Of a stretch of DNA of 33,485 bases, positions 10,137-17,056 are shown piece by piece. A program made the translations under genes and the position numbers. This stretch comes from Candidatus Phocaeicola gallistercoris (GTDB taxonomy: Bacteria; Bacteroidota; Bacteroidia; Bacteroidales; Bacteroidaceae). The notes under the pieces are model-generated. The model did no database searches. It was not told where the DNA came from and saw nothing but the letters and a program-made list of their open reading frames with translations. Every line of letters starts with the position of its first letter. Within the stretch, counting starts at the first letter, position 1. The stretch is taken from positions 1 to 33,485 of the forward strand of contig DXCG01000021.1 of NCBI GenBank assembly GCA_019116145.1, written 5' to 3'.

Positions 10137-10177
10137 AAAAAAAGAAGCCGGAAGAGCCGAAAGTAGCTCTCCGGCTT
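10137..10177 (-). terminator. Intrinsic terminator after rpmF
   Basis: AAGCCGGAAGAGC (10145-10157) pairs with GCTCTCCGGCTT (10166-10177) with one bulged base. The minus-strand copy ends in a run of T (complement of A at 10137-10143). It lies between rpmF and fabH. Confidence 0.78.
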
Positions 10178-10209
10178 TATTTTTCCCGAATCACACAAGT
10201 GTCTCTTTA

Positions 10210-10395
10210 TTAAACAGCAGCTTCTTTCTCGATAGCTACTTTACCTCTGTAATAGCCACAAGCTCCGCATACAGTGTGATAAACATGCCATTCGCCGCAA
10301 TTTGGACAAATAGCCAACGTAGGAGCAACTGCTTTATCGTGAGTTCTTCTCTTTGCAGTTCTCGTTTTTGATTGTCTTCTTTTAGGATGTGCCAT
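10210..10395 (-). CDS. rpmF: 50S ribosomal protein L32
   Basis: Small structural protein of the large ribosomal subunit. It is 61 aa, normal. The family start MAHPKRRQSKTRTAKRRTHD is followed by a zinc ribbon CPNC...CGAC (about residues 34-50), so this is the zinc-binding form of L32. It is 16 bp after the DUF177 gene, the conserved yceD-rpmF pair. Confidence 0.98.
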   Translation of the reverse strand: MAHPKRRQSKTRTAKRRTHDKAVAPTLAICPNCGEWHVYHTVCGACGYYRGKVAIEKEAAV

Positions 10396-10411
10396 TTTTC
10401 TAAAACTTTAT

Positions 10412-10954
10412 TTAATTATTATTTAATATTTCCTTCAATTTATCCCATCGCGGATCCATAACAGAATTTTCCTCTTCATCATGTGTTTCAAAATCATCGT
10501 CAACCGAAGAGCACAAATGTTCTTTCAATACATCCATCATTGCCTGATTGCATTTTCCCTCTTCATGGGCATGGGTCAACGGAAGATTCAAAACGATACA
10601 TTCATAAATAAGCCATCCTACATTTATACATTCTTCATTTTCCGGGATGCCTATCATATCGTCATCTTCCACCGAAGAAGCTTTCTTTGCTTTCAATGTA
10701 GTCTCTACATCAACAGGGATGTCCATATCGTCTAAACAACGGTCGCATGAAACGACAACAGTCCCTTCTATCTGAAAAGATAACTCGTACACATCATGAT
10801 TTTTTTTCACAAGCAATCGCACGTCCAAACTACCTTTTCGTATAGCCGGAGCATCTATAGATGCGAAGAATTCATCGGTCACTCTATATGTATATAACCG
10901 ACCTTCCTCCGACACATCTTTTAGCTCAACTTTATATGTATCAACTGTTTTCAA
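10412..10954 (-). CDS. DUF177 (YceD-family) protein
   Basis: YceD/DUF177 proteins precede rpmF in most bacteria and are linked to 23S rRNA processing or metabolism. The pattern here is a mixed N-terminal half, a conserved VVSCDRCLDDMDIPV block (two Cys near the middle) and an acidic C-terminus with C-rich spacing, ending DPRWDKLKEIL, all typical. The open frame extends to a TTG at 10981, but that codon is the last three bases of a TAACTTTG promoter box and would not be transcribed. Homologues begin near KxDTYKVELK, so TTG at 10954 (about 180 aa) is preferred. There is no ATG near the N-terminus. The stop is 16 bp before rpmF. Confidence 0.9.
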   Translation of the reverse strand: MKTVDTYKVELKDVSEEGRLYTYRVTDEFFASIDAPAIRKGSLDVRLLVKKNHDVYELSFQIEGTVVVSCDRCLDDMDIPVDVETTLKAKKASSVEDDDMIGIPENEECINVGWLIYECIVLNLPLTHAHEEGKCNQAMMDVLKEHLCSSVDDDFETHDEEENSVMDPRWDKLKEILNNN

Positions 10955-10978
10955 TCTGCAATGCCTATAATCGGGCGA

Positions 10979-10986
10979 CAAAGTTA
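10979..10986 (-). promoter_or_regulatory. DUF177-rpmF promoter -7 box
   Basis: TAACTTTG on the minus strand matches TAnnTTTG exactly. It implies a transcription start near 10970-10975 and a leader of only about 15-20 nt if translation begins at TTG 10954. No -33 TTTG at correct spacing was seen. Confidence 0.6.
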
Positions 10987-11082
10987 CAAATAATTATCAA
11001 TATATTTACTTACGCGACATATTTTTTTTCAAATCGTACTTTCGTACTCCCTTTACCGCCCTTCCGATTACCCAAGAGCAGA

Positions 11083-11712
11083 TTAAAATTTATATCCCAC
11101 TCCTACAAACAGGCTCAAATTGCGCGGGCCATCACGTTGGATACGACACAAACCAAATTCTGCATCCATGCCTACTGTCCAACGGGTAAAATCGAGAGCT
11201 GCCCCTACCTGAAAGCCGGCATCAAAACGATGAAATCCTTTCAGGGTCTCCGTTACATTCGGATCGGATGAGGGGAAATCCAAATCTTTAAACGTACTCC
11301 ACGAATAAGTCAGGTCGCCATCTTCAACATTGTTTTTCCCACTTATACCACAAGCCAGATAAGCGCCACCTCGCACCACGACGTCAAAATTGGCAGTTGT
11401 CCCTAAATGAAATGCAGCCAACAAAGGCATACGCAGATAATTCTGATCAACAGTCACATCATAACCGCCTATTTTATACTGCGCCCCTTTGGATTCATAA
11501 TCAAGACCTGTTTGAAAAGAGACCAAACCTGTTAGCGGAACATCCACACTGACGCCTACCCGCGGATTGAACAATGCGTCTGAATGGCTGGCACCTTCGC
11601 CCATCCATGAACTGAACCCCACACCGGCTTCAACGCCCCATGTTACTTTTGTCTGAGCAGTAGCAATTACAGATGTACACACGCAGACCATAAGAATAAG
11701 AATCTTTTTCAT
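11083..11712 (-). CDS. Outer-membrane beta-barrel protein (PorT/OmpW-like)
   Basis: It is 209 aa with a clear signal peptide (MKKILILMVCVCTSVIATAQ, cleavage after the AQ near residue 20). It then has alternating aromatic and polar strands, many glycines (VEAGVGFSSWMG, GLDYESKGAQY, VVRGGAYLACGISG, FDAGFQVGAALDF) and a terminal aromatic (VGVGYKF). This is the usual Bacteroidota 8-strand outer-membrane beta-barrel pattern. It is the last gene of a same-strand group with the small basic protein and the B3/B4 protein. Specific function is unknown. Confidence 0.82.
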   Translation of the reverse strand: MKKILILMVCVCTSVIATAQTKVTWGVEAGVGFSSWMGEGASHSDALFNPRVGVSVDVPLTGLVSFQTGLDYESKGAQYKIGGYDVTVDQNYLRMPLLAAFHLGTTANFDVVVRGGAYLACGISGKNNVEDGDLTYSWSTFKDLDFPSSDPNVTETLKGFHRFDAGFQVGAALDFTRWTVGMDAEFGLCRIQRDGPRNLSLFVGVGYKF

Positions 11713-11737
11713 CTCTATATTTTTTATAAGTTACACT

Positions 11738-11932
11738 TTACGACTTTTTATGCCTGTTCTCTTTCCGGCGTCGATATTCTGCTTTCATCTTTGCAGAGCC
11801 GGAACCATGCAGGCCGGTAATATATGTTTTCTTTTTAGCCTTGGTTTTGACGCCCTTGCCTTCTCTGCCTTTTGTTACAGGCTTGGAGCCTTTAAAGACG
11901 ATTCCTTCCATTAATATTTTCTCAACATCCAT
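11738..11932 (-). CDS. Small basic hypothetical protein
   Basis: It is 64 aa, very rich in Lys and Arg, with a C-terminal tail KMKAEYRRRKENRHKKS and a central GREGKGVKTKAKKK stretch. There is no signal peptide or membrane segment. It starts 5 bp after the B3/B4-domain gene and ends 25 bp before the barrel gene, so it is placed like a real operon member. The charge suggests nucleic-acid or ribosome binding, but I do not recognise a family. A spurious frame is possible, though the tight spacing argues against it. Confidence 0.55.
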   Translation of the reverse strand: MDVEKILMEGIVFKGSKPVTKGREGKGVKTKAKKKTYITGLHGSGSAKMKAEYRRRKENRHKKS

Positions 11933-11937
11933 ACACT

Positions 11938-12615
11938 TTATTTAAAATAGTCACATTCCACAATAGTTGCGCCGGCAAACTCTTTCAGCAAATCGGTCAT
12001 ATACGCCACAGCTTCTTTCAACCCCTCCTCTCCGCTATATGCATTTATGATTGCCAACAAATGTTTCGTATCTCCACTTATCTTAGTACGCTCATTGTCG
12101 CTTGTAGGAGTCCCTATTCCGCCTATGACATCTCTATACACCGGCATCCCTTCAATATTCAACTCGCCCCTCCCAATTCCTTCATACGGTTCACCGGCTT
12201 TTCCTATACCCAATACAAGTTCGTCGCCTTGTATCTTATCTGAATCGAATCCGCCAATGGCATATCCACTATAAATAGATACCAAATTTATCAAATCGAC
12301 CAACGTGTCTATCTGATACAATGGCAGTCCCCGTAAAATACGACGGCACAAGGCTTCCGATGACGGCCGATAACGACTAGGGTCTTTCCCGCATTTCTTA
12401 TATGCCTGACGTGTAGCCTGTATCGTTGGCATTTCTTTGATCGAATCAACCGTATATTGCTTGCGATACAATGCGATATATTCATCTATTTGTCTCCATA
12501 ACTCTGCATTATATGCCGAATTGACCACCGAAGCAAAAACCGCTGCCCCTCGGAATTGAGGCCATGCTTGATGCAATTCGTCAGACACCTTGACATTTAT
12601 TTTTTTCATGCTCAT
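11938..12615 (-). CDS. Free-standing B3/B4 tRNA-binding-domain protein
   Basis: It is 225 aa and resembles the B3/B4 domain of phenylalanyl-tRNA synthetase beta subunit as a stand-alone protein. The core TIQATRQAYKKCGKDPSRYRPSSEALCRRI and the later LVDLINLVSIYSGYAIGGFD are the family landmarks. Stand-alone B3/B4 proteins are thought to hydrolyse mischarged tRNA or bind amino acids, but the role here is not shown. ATG 12615 gives MSMKK; Met3 (12609) is equally possible. A good promoter lies 45 bp upstream and overlaps the stop of the preceding regulator-like gene. Confidence 0.85.
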   Translation of the reverse strand: MSMKKINVKVSDELHQAWPQFRGAAVFASVVNSAYNAELWRQIDEYIALYRKQYTVDSIKEMPTIQATRQAYKKCGKDPSRYRPSSEALCRRILRGLPLYQIDTLVDLINLVSIYSGYAIGGFDSDKIQGDELVLGIGKAGEPYEGIGRGELNIEGMPVYRDVIGGIGTPTSDNERTKISGDTKHLLAIINAYSGEEGLKEAVAYMTDLLKEFAGATIVECDYFK

Positions 12616-12658
12616 CTTTTCCCTATAATCACCTGACGTTTTTACAACTTTGATAAGA

Positions 12659-12689
12659 CAAATTTAGCATTTCCCACAACAAAATCAAA
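12659..12689 (-). promoter_or_regulatory. Promoter of the B3/B4 gene group
   Basis: On the minus strand TTTG (plus 12686-12689), 19 bp, then TAAATTTG (plus 12659-12666). Both elements and spacing fit the Bacteroidota consensus. The -33 element overlaps the stop codon of the upstream gene. Confidence 0.62.
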
Positions 12690-13260
12690 CCTTTTCACCC
12701 TTTTTTACTATTATGTTAAGCAACGATAATCCTTTTTCCTTTCCACCGACATACGCCTTCATCTCATTCCCACGGTAAACCGTTACATAGAAAGGATTGC
12801 CTAAACAAAACAAAGTCCCGACAAAGACATCTCCTTCCCGCAACTTACAATTCCGTGCTTCCAATATCTTAAAACGGTGATTGCCCAAATACACCGCACG
12901 ACAATATCTGTCGGGCGACCATCCTAAATCCAATAACGCTCCTTCTTGCAGCGCATCTACTTTGATTTGTTTTTCCGACAGGAATGCCGACTCTACATCA
13001 ACACCTTGTTGCAAAGCAGCACAAAAGGCATCCCAATCGTTATAACCCACGTAACGTGCCAAGACAGAAAGCGTCGTTACACTTGGCGTATGATTGCTCT
13101 TCACATAACTCCACAATCGCTTTACGGTCGATATTCCAAGTTTCTCCCCTGTCTCCTCTTCCAGTTTCAACAAAAAGAAATTGAAATCGGTTGGTGTTAC
13201 CAACCTGCGTCCAACTCGCTCTTCTACCCTGCATTTTAATATTCTTATACAATTTTCCAT
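12685..13260 (-). CDS. HTH-like hypothetical protein (possible transcription regulator)
   Basis: It is 191 aa, with no signal peptide or membrane segment. The N-terminal 85 residues resemble a helix-turn-helix-type fold found in Bacteroidota: VTPTDFNFFLLKLEEETGEK, then a putative recognition region LGISTVKRLWSYVK and PSVTTLSVLARYVGYNDWDAF. The C-terminal part (about 105-190) is rich in short beta strands (GWSPDRYCRAVYLGNHRFKI, CKLREGDVFVGTLF) and may be a ligand or assembly domain. It is divergent from the structured-RNA/zinc-ribbon operon, so it is a candidate regulator of that region, but this is inference. Its own promoter box is 20 bp upstream. Confidence 0.7.
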   Translation of the reverse strand: MENCIRILKCRVEERVGRRLVTPTDFNFFLLKLEEETGEKLGISTVKRLWSYVKSNHTPSVTTLSVLARYVGYNDWDAFCAALQQGVDVESAFLSEKQIKVDALQEGALLDLGWSPDRYCRAVYLGNHRFKILEARNCKLREGDVFVGTLFCLGNPFYVTVYRGNEMKAYVGGKEKGLSLLNIIVKKGEKV

Positions 13261-13280
13261 CGCAACTTCTTATTTTCCCA

Positions 13281-13288
13281 CAAAAATA
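13281..13288 (-). promoter_or_regulatory. Promoter -7 box of the HTH-like gene
   Basis: TATTTTTG on the minus strand matches TAnnTTTG and lies 20 bp before the ATG at 13260. No clear -33 element is visible. Confidence 0.45.
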
Positions 13289-13324
13289 AACGAAAAACAT
13301 TTACCGAATAGCATTATCAATCCG

Positions 13325-13396
13325 TGAACCAAAATGAACCTTTACGCATGTTGCCATCCGAAAACAATTCCATACTTTTACAAAAAAAGCGGTTCA
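13325..13396. repeat. TGAACC motif cluster in the divergent intergenic region
   Basis: Two direct TGAACC copies (13325-13330 and 13335-13340) are spaced exactly 10 bp apart, one helical turn. An inverted copy GGTTCA (13391-13396) sits just upstream of the probable plus-strand -33 element. The arrangement resembles an operator between divergent genes. Six-mers of this kind can occur by chance. Confidence 0.3.
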
Positions 13397-13398
13397 TG

Positions 13399-13430
13399 TT
13401 TGGATTTGTCGCATATTTTATCTTACTTTG
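13399..13430 (+). promoter_or_regulatory. Probable promoter of the structured RNA and zinc-ribbon operon
   Basis: TTTG (13399-13402), 20 bp, then TTACTTTG (13423-13430), one mismatch from TAnnTTTG. Transcription would start near 13436-13440. That gives either a long leader of about 270 nt before the first gene or a stand-alone RNA of about 240 nt ending at the terminator at 13677. Confidence 0.5.
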
Positions 13431-13514
13431 AGCATAATAACTAAAGCGCAAAAATTATGTAAAAGGAAGAACAAACATAAGACAACAAATGTGATAACAC
13501 ACAGTCTGTTTCAT

Positions 13515-13677
13515 TTGATTCACTTAAATCTCGCAAATTTATCCGAATCCGTCAAAAGCAGTCTGAGCATGTGTTCACACCCTCATGGGCGTGGACCGCT
13601 TTTACTTATTTGAGGATTCGGGCAATGCGAGAGCCTAAGTGATCAATAAGTCAAAAGTTGGTTCTCGCTCTTTTTTT
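13515..13677 (+). ncRNA. Structured RNA: leader attenuator or 6S-like RNA
   Basis: The sequence folds into one long interrupted rod. Helices from outside inward are TTGAT/ATCAA (13515-13519 with 13642-13646), CACTTA/TAAGTG (13521-13526 with 13636-13641), TCTCGCA/TGCGAGA (13529-13535 with 13626-13632), CCGAATCC/GGATTCGG (13543-13550 with 13614-13621), AAAAGCAGTC/GACCGCTTTT (13554-13563 with 13594-13603, one mismatch) and CACACCC/GGGCGTG (13576-13582 with 13587-13593, one mismatch) capped by TCAT. The 3' strand GCGAGAGCC (13627-13635) can instead pair with GGTTCTCGC (13660-13668), which is followed by TC and seven T. It is therefore either a switch controlling the downstream operon or a separate RNA with its own terminator, such as a 6S-like rod. 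I do not recognise a named riboswitch class. Confidence 0.68.
13627..13677 (+). terminator. Intrinsic terminator, mutually exclusive with the RNA rod
   Basis: GCGAGAGCC (13627-13635) pairs with GGTTCTCGC (13660-13668) over 9 bp including one G-U, then TCTTTTTTT (13669-13677). Its left arm is also the 3' arm of the outer rod helices, so the two folds compete. It ends 30 nt before the ATG of the first operon gene. Confidence 0.65.
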
Positions 13678-13707
13678 GTGCTTACAGTTGAACTTACTTT
13701 AAAATTA

Positions 13708-14766
13708 ATGGATATGAAAAACAAATTTTATTGGGTTATCGCCTTTGTATTATGCATTAATAATGCAAATGCGCAAACTTTAAAAACCTATTCAGGTAAA
13801 TTTCAAGGAGGACAAGCCACTTATACCTATCGGGACAACCCGAATGGAGGACGCATCTTCGAAGGGAAATTCACTTATATCAGTGGTAGTGGAAACCTTC
13901 AAATTACAGGTTCCTATAAAAACGACAAAAAAGATGGGCTATGGACTTATAAAGACGGAACAGATTTATTGAAAATCCATTATAAAGAAGGTGTACGAAA
14001 TGGAAGCTATATCTATCAAGGTGAGAATTTAAACCTATCCCTCTTTTTTAAAGAAAATAAAATAATAGGAAAAGTAACAGCCAAAGGCAATATTGGTATT
14101 TTAATGATTTCCAACGGAACAGGAGTTGATGCTATAGGTACATTGTCTGGTCAGTTTAATGAAAACGGATATGCTGATGGCGAATGGATACTTGATACGA
14201 CTCCTTACGACAGAATTAATATTTATCGGGCTATTTATAGTGACGGATATCTTACAAAATCATCTATAGAAGATGTCACGACTGGTGACATATCTTCTGG
14301 TGTCCGTTTAGCCCAACTTCCATATTTAATCGTACACGATTTAAAATTGTTTGAAAAGATTGATCGAGGCATGGATCCTTTCCCATATTATGATATCGAT
14401 AAAAAAGGAACACCACCCAATGAATCTGGCACACTTCAAACAGAAGCAAAAGAAGTACTTCAAATCGCGGAACAAATGCCAAGTTTCCCAGGTGGTATGG
14501 GAGAATGCATGAAATGGTTAGCTGAGAATGTGAATTATCCTTCCGATGCTAAAGAAAAAGGAGTGGAAGGGCGTGTTATTCTACAATTCGTGGTAAACAA
14601 AGACGGTTCCATTTCAGATATAGAAATCATCAGGAGCGGTACCCCTGAATTAGATAAGGAAGCAATTCGCACAGTAGAAGCTATGCCTAAATGGGTACCG
14701 GGAAAACAAGATGGTCAAGCAGTAAATGTAAAGTTCACATTACCTATAACATTTAAATTACAATGA
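13708..14766 (+). CDS. MORN-repeat protein with C-terminal TonB domain
   Basis: About 352 aa, exported: MKNKFYWVIAFVLCINNANA is a signal peptide with cleavage before Q. The frame extends upstream to a GTG at 13639, but that lies inside the RNA terminator, so ATG 13708 (or 13714) is preferred. The N-terminal half has MORN/YwqK-like repeats (GGRIFEGKFTY, GSYKNDKKDGLWTYKDG, YKEGVRNGSYIYQG, GQFNENGYADGEWI). The last 95 residues are a TonB C-terminal domain (FPGGMGECMKWLAENVNYP, GVEGRVILQFVVNKDGSI, LDKEAIRTVEAMPKWVPGKQ). With no membrane anchor beyond the signal it is a periplasmic or surface TonB-C protein, not a canonical energy transducer. It is the first gene of the operon and overlaps the next by 4 bp. 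Confidence 0.88.
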   Translation: MDMKNKFYWVIAFVLCINNANAQTLKTYSGKFQGGQATYTYRDNPNGGRIFEGKFTYISGSGNLQITGSYKNDKKDGLWTYKDGTDLLKIHYKEGVRNGSYIYQGENLNLSLFFKENKIIGKVTAKGNIGILMISNGTGVDAIGTLSGQFNENGYADGEWILDTTPYDRINIYRAIYSDGYLTKSSIEDVTTGDISSGVRLAQLPYLIVHDLKLFEKIDRGMDPFPYYDIDKKGTPPNESGTLQTEAKEVLQIAEQMPSFPGGMGECMKWLAENVNYPSDAKEKGVEGRVILQFVVNKDGSISDIEIIRSGTPELDKEAIRTVEAMPKWVPGKQDGQAVNVKFTLPITFKLQ

Positions 14767-15809
14767 CTATGACAAAAAAGCATTTATTCTTTTTTCTTTT
14801 TACGATGACATGTTTCATCTTATCATCGTGCGAAGATGCAAAATTAGCGAAAGCTGTCGATGGGAAATGGGAAGCAAATATAACCCTAAAAGATGAATAT
14901 GGCACGCCTTATACCCAACGCCAAATTTATGATTTCAAGTATCAAGAGAGTGATGATAAAGACGGGGGAATCGTAACGGAGTCAACTATTACTTCCATGA
15001 CCGAAGAAGTGGATGACATTGAAGTCAGCTATACAGCCACATCTACAATTAAAGGAGAATGGGAAGTTATTTTCGGCGATATCTATTTTACGTACAATCT
15101 TTCCACACTCGATGTCGCTATCACCAATGTTGATTATCAGTTATCTGAGAATGCTGATTTTTCCACAAAAATGGACTATGCCGAAGCAGCTATCGGCATG
15201 GCTTTGTTGGGACAAGAGTTAATCAATAAAGATGAATTAACGGAAGATATACGCAAAAATGCTTACCAAAGTTTCTATGAGGACTATGAATCGTCAAACA
15301 ATGAAGGAGACGGCAGTTATTACGAAGACTTGAAAATAGGAAATAATGTCATGTCTTTCAAAACCTCTGATATAGGCAGAATGGAATTAAAACGAGTGAA
15401 GACCTCTGCAAAAAGAAATCCCACAATAAAAAAGACAAAAAGCAATTCGACACCCAAAACCAAATCTGATGATAAAAATGTGATGAGTTCTGGTCCTTTT
15501 AGCGGTTATATCAATGGGAAATATGCCGTTTCTTTCAGCCTTTCTTTTGATGAAGAATATAAAGGAATGCAGGATGTGATCGGTTCTTACTATTATGACA
15601 AAAATGGAAAAGAAAACTCCATTACCGTAAAAGGTCGTTACAATACGACGAGTGAAGAATTGAACTTGACGGAATATTATGAAGACGGTACTCCAAATTG
15701 CAGGATTTCTGCGGTGAAAGTACCGCAAGGATTCCGAGGTACGTTCACTACAACAGACGGTAAGGAAATGGATTTTTTTATTGCTCCTGACTATTCATCA
15801 AATGACTAA
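14763..15809 (+). CDS. Hypothetical lipoprotein
   Basis: It is 348 aa. A type II signal sequence ends in the lipobox LSSC near residue 23, so the mature protein is a membrane-anchored lipoprotein. Two strand-rich regions are visible: one (about 30-200) beginning VDGKWEANITLKDEYG, and a second (about 245-345) with SGPFSGYINGKYAVSFSLSF and VIGSYYYDKNGKE, resembling lipocalin-like or stress-type beta-sandwich repeats. A basic linker (KTSAKRNPTIKKTKSNSTPK) separates them. No family is recognised. The start overlaps the stop of the TonB-C gene by 4 bp (translational coupling); Met3 is an alternative start. Confidence 0.8.
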   Translation: MTMTKKHLFFFLFTMTCFILSSCEDAKLAKAVDGKWEANITLKDEYGTPYTQRQIYDFKYQESDDKDGGIVTESTITSMTEEVDDIEVSYTATSTIKGEWEVIFGDIYFTYNLSTLDVAITNVDYQLSENADFSTKMDYAEAAIGMALLGQELINKDELTEDIRKNAYQSFYEDYESSNNEGDGSYYEDLKIGNNVMSFKTSDIGRMELKRVKTSAKRNPTIKKTKSNSTPKTKSDDKNVMSSGPFSGYINGKYAVSFSLSFDEEYKGMQDVIGSYYYDKNGKENSITVKGRYNTTSEELNLTEYYEDGTPNCRISAVKVPQGFRGTFTTTDGKEMDFFIAPDYSSND

Positions 15810-15821
15810 TTATCAACAACT

Positions 15822-16430
15822 ATGAACGAAACGAAATCGTGTCCTTATTGTGGGGAAGAAATTCTGGCAACAGCCAAGAAATGCAAACACTGCGGAAAGT
15901 GGTTAGAAAAGAAATGTCCGCAATGTGGGGAATGGGTGAAAGCGGAAGCCAAGAAATGTCGTTATTGCGGTTACTGGCTCGACCCGTGGCAACGCAGGCT
16001 TCAAGAAAAGGCGTAACAGGAGAAAGCGGCTGCAAATGCTGCTAATGCTACTGATGTGCAAGCTGCCATTGAAGAACGGAAAGACGAAGAAAATGCCGGT
16101 TGCATACTCCAAACGGAATGCACCATCGTGGTGGTGTTGACCGGCTTGTTGTATGATTGGCCTTGGTGGGAATATGCAATAGGATTGTTTGTCGCATATT
16201 TATTGCTGAATATCCATTTTCTACGGGTAATTTATTGTATTGCCGCTTCTTTTGTTTGGGGAGTGATAGGCGTGGCTCTCTCTCCTTATTTATTTGATGA
16301 ATCAGATTGGGAAATGACCGCCCGTATCTTGGCCGATGATTATTCTGATTATTGGTGGATGGGACTCATCTTTGCATTAGTCTCCTTGATTTTACATGCA
16401 CCGGCAATGAAATCGCGGTTTAACTTTTAA
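15822..16430 (+). pseudogene. Double zinc-ribbon membrane protein interrupted by an in-frame TAA
   Basis: Two same-frame segments are separated only by TAA at 16014-16016. The 5' part (64 codons) has two zinc ribbons, CPYC...CKHC and CPQC...CRYC. The 3' part continues directly as a low-complexity Ala-rich linker and three to four hydrophobic segments (about 16115-16425). Around the stop the reading is QEKA-stop-QEKAAANAANA; a CAA to TAA change would restore QEKAQQEKAAA. The downstream part has only a GTG (16056) and no plausible independent start. This indicates one gene of about 202 codons with a nonsense mutation, a sequencing error, or, less likely, read-through. A truncated 64-aa soluble zinc-ribbon protein may still be made. 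It sits 12 bp after the lipoprotein gene. Confidence 0.8.
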
Positions 16431-16442
16431 CTAATCAAGGTT

Positions 16443-17021
16443 ATGGAAGATACAAAACGCTGCCCATTTTGCGGAGAAGAGATAAACAAGGCAGCGAAAA
16501 AATGCAAGCATTGTGGCGAGTGGCTGACAGAAAAACCATTGTCACAAAATATTCAAACGCTTTCAGAAGTTGCAAAGCCCACAGAAAAAGAGAAAGAACC
16601 TTCCATGGCGCAATCCATATTGGTGGGTTGTCTCTTTTTGCTCTTCTTCTATGGAGGCATTGCGGGAGTTATTCTTGCCATTGCGCATTTCACCATACCT
16701 TCCGACCAAAGGATGGAACGTGCCATTATGAACGATGTACAATCTTGCGTAGAAGACAAAGCTGTTTCTATCTCCGGGCTTTTGGGTGAAGAGGCAAGTG
16801 CATTGGCTTCTTTGTTCCTTTCCACAGAAGTGTCGACACAAAGTATTTCCGAACAGTATCAGAAGAACAATCATACCGTAATCGACCGTTCATGGTTCTG
16901 GTCAGTAGGGAAGATTTACAACCATAATGCTCCGGATGGTACGAATGTCTGTTTCGGAATGTTCGGCATAGTCATTCCATACGTGGCATGGGAAGATTTT
17001 ATTTTAATAAATGAAGAATAA
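16443..17021 (+). CDS. Zinc-ribbon single-pass membrane protein
   Basis: It is 192 aa. The N-terminal zinc ribbon CPFCGEEINKAAKKCKHCGEW (residues about 6-26, two CxxC pairs) is paralogous to those of its neighbours. A charged linker follows, then one hydrophobic segment (about residues 58-82, ILVGCLFLLFFYGGIAGVIL), and a C-terminal domain of about 105 residues (QRMERAIMNDVQSCVEDKAV, HTVIDRSWFWSVGKIYN) predicted outside the membrane. I do not recognise the C-terminal domain. It is 12 bp after the broken paralogue and 35 bp before the next one. Confidence 0.85.
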   Translation: MEDTKRCPFCGEEINKAAKKCKHCGEWLTEKPLSQNIQTLSEVAKPTEKEKEPSMAQSILVGCLFLLFFYGGIAGVILAIAHFTIPSDQRMERAIMNDVQSCVEDKAVSISGLLGEEASALASLFLSTEVSTQSISEQYQKNNHTVIDRSWFWSVGKIYNHNAPDGTNVCFGMFGIVIPYVAWEDFILINEE

Positions 17022-17056
17022 ACGACCTAAATATTAAATTCTAAAATTTTATTATC

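Noticed and set aside
13472-13479. TATGTTTG box on the minus strand as an extra promoter for the HTH-like gene
   Set aside because: It would give a leader over 200 nt and lies within the RNA region; the box at 13281-13288 is better placed.
13560-13600. Cobalamin, TPP or SRP-RNA identity for the structured RNA
   Set aside because: No B12 box, no TPP-box sequence and no SRP GGAA-type loop motif could be found, so no known class was assigned.
13639-13707. Upstream extension of the TonB-C gene to a GTG start
   Set aside because: The extension overlaps the terminator stem and U-tract of the structured RNA and would bury the signal peptide; ATG 13708 or 13714 gives a normal export signal.
16056-16430. 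Separate membrane-protein gene starting at GTG
   Set aside because: It is in the same frame as the zinc-ribbon gene just upstream, with only one TAA between and continuous repeat-like sequence across it, so it is the 3' part of one broken gene.
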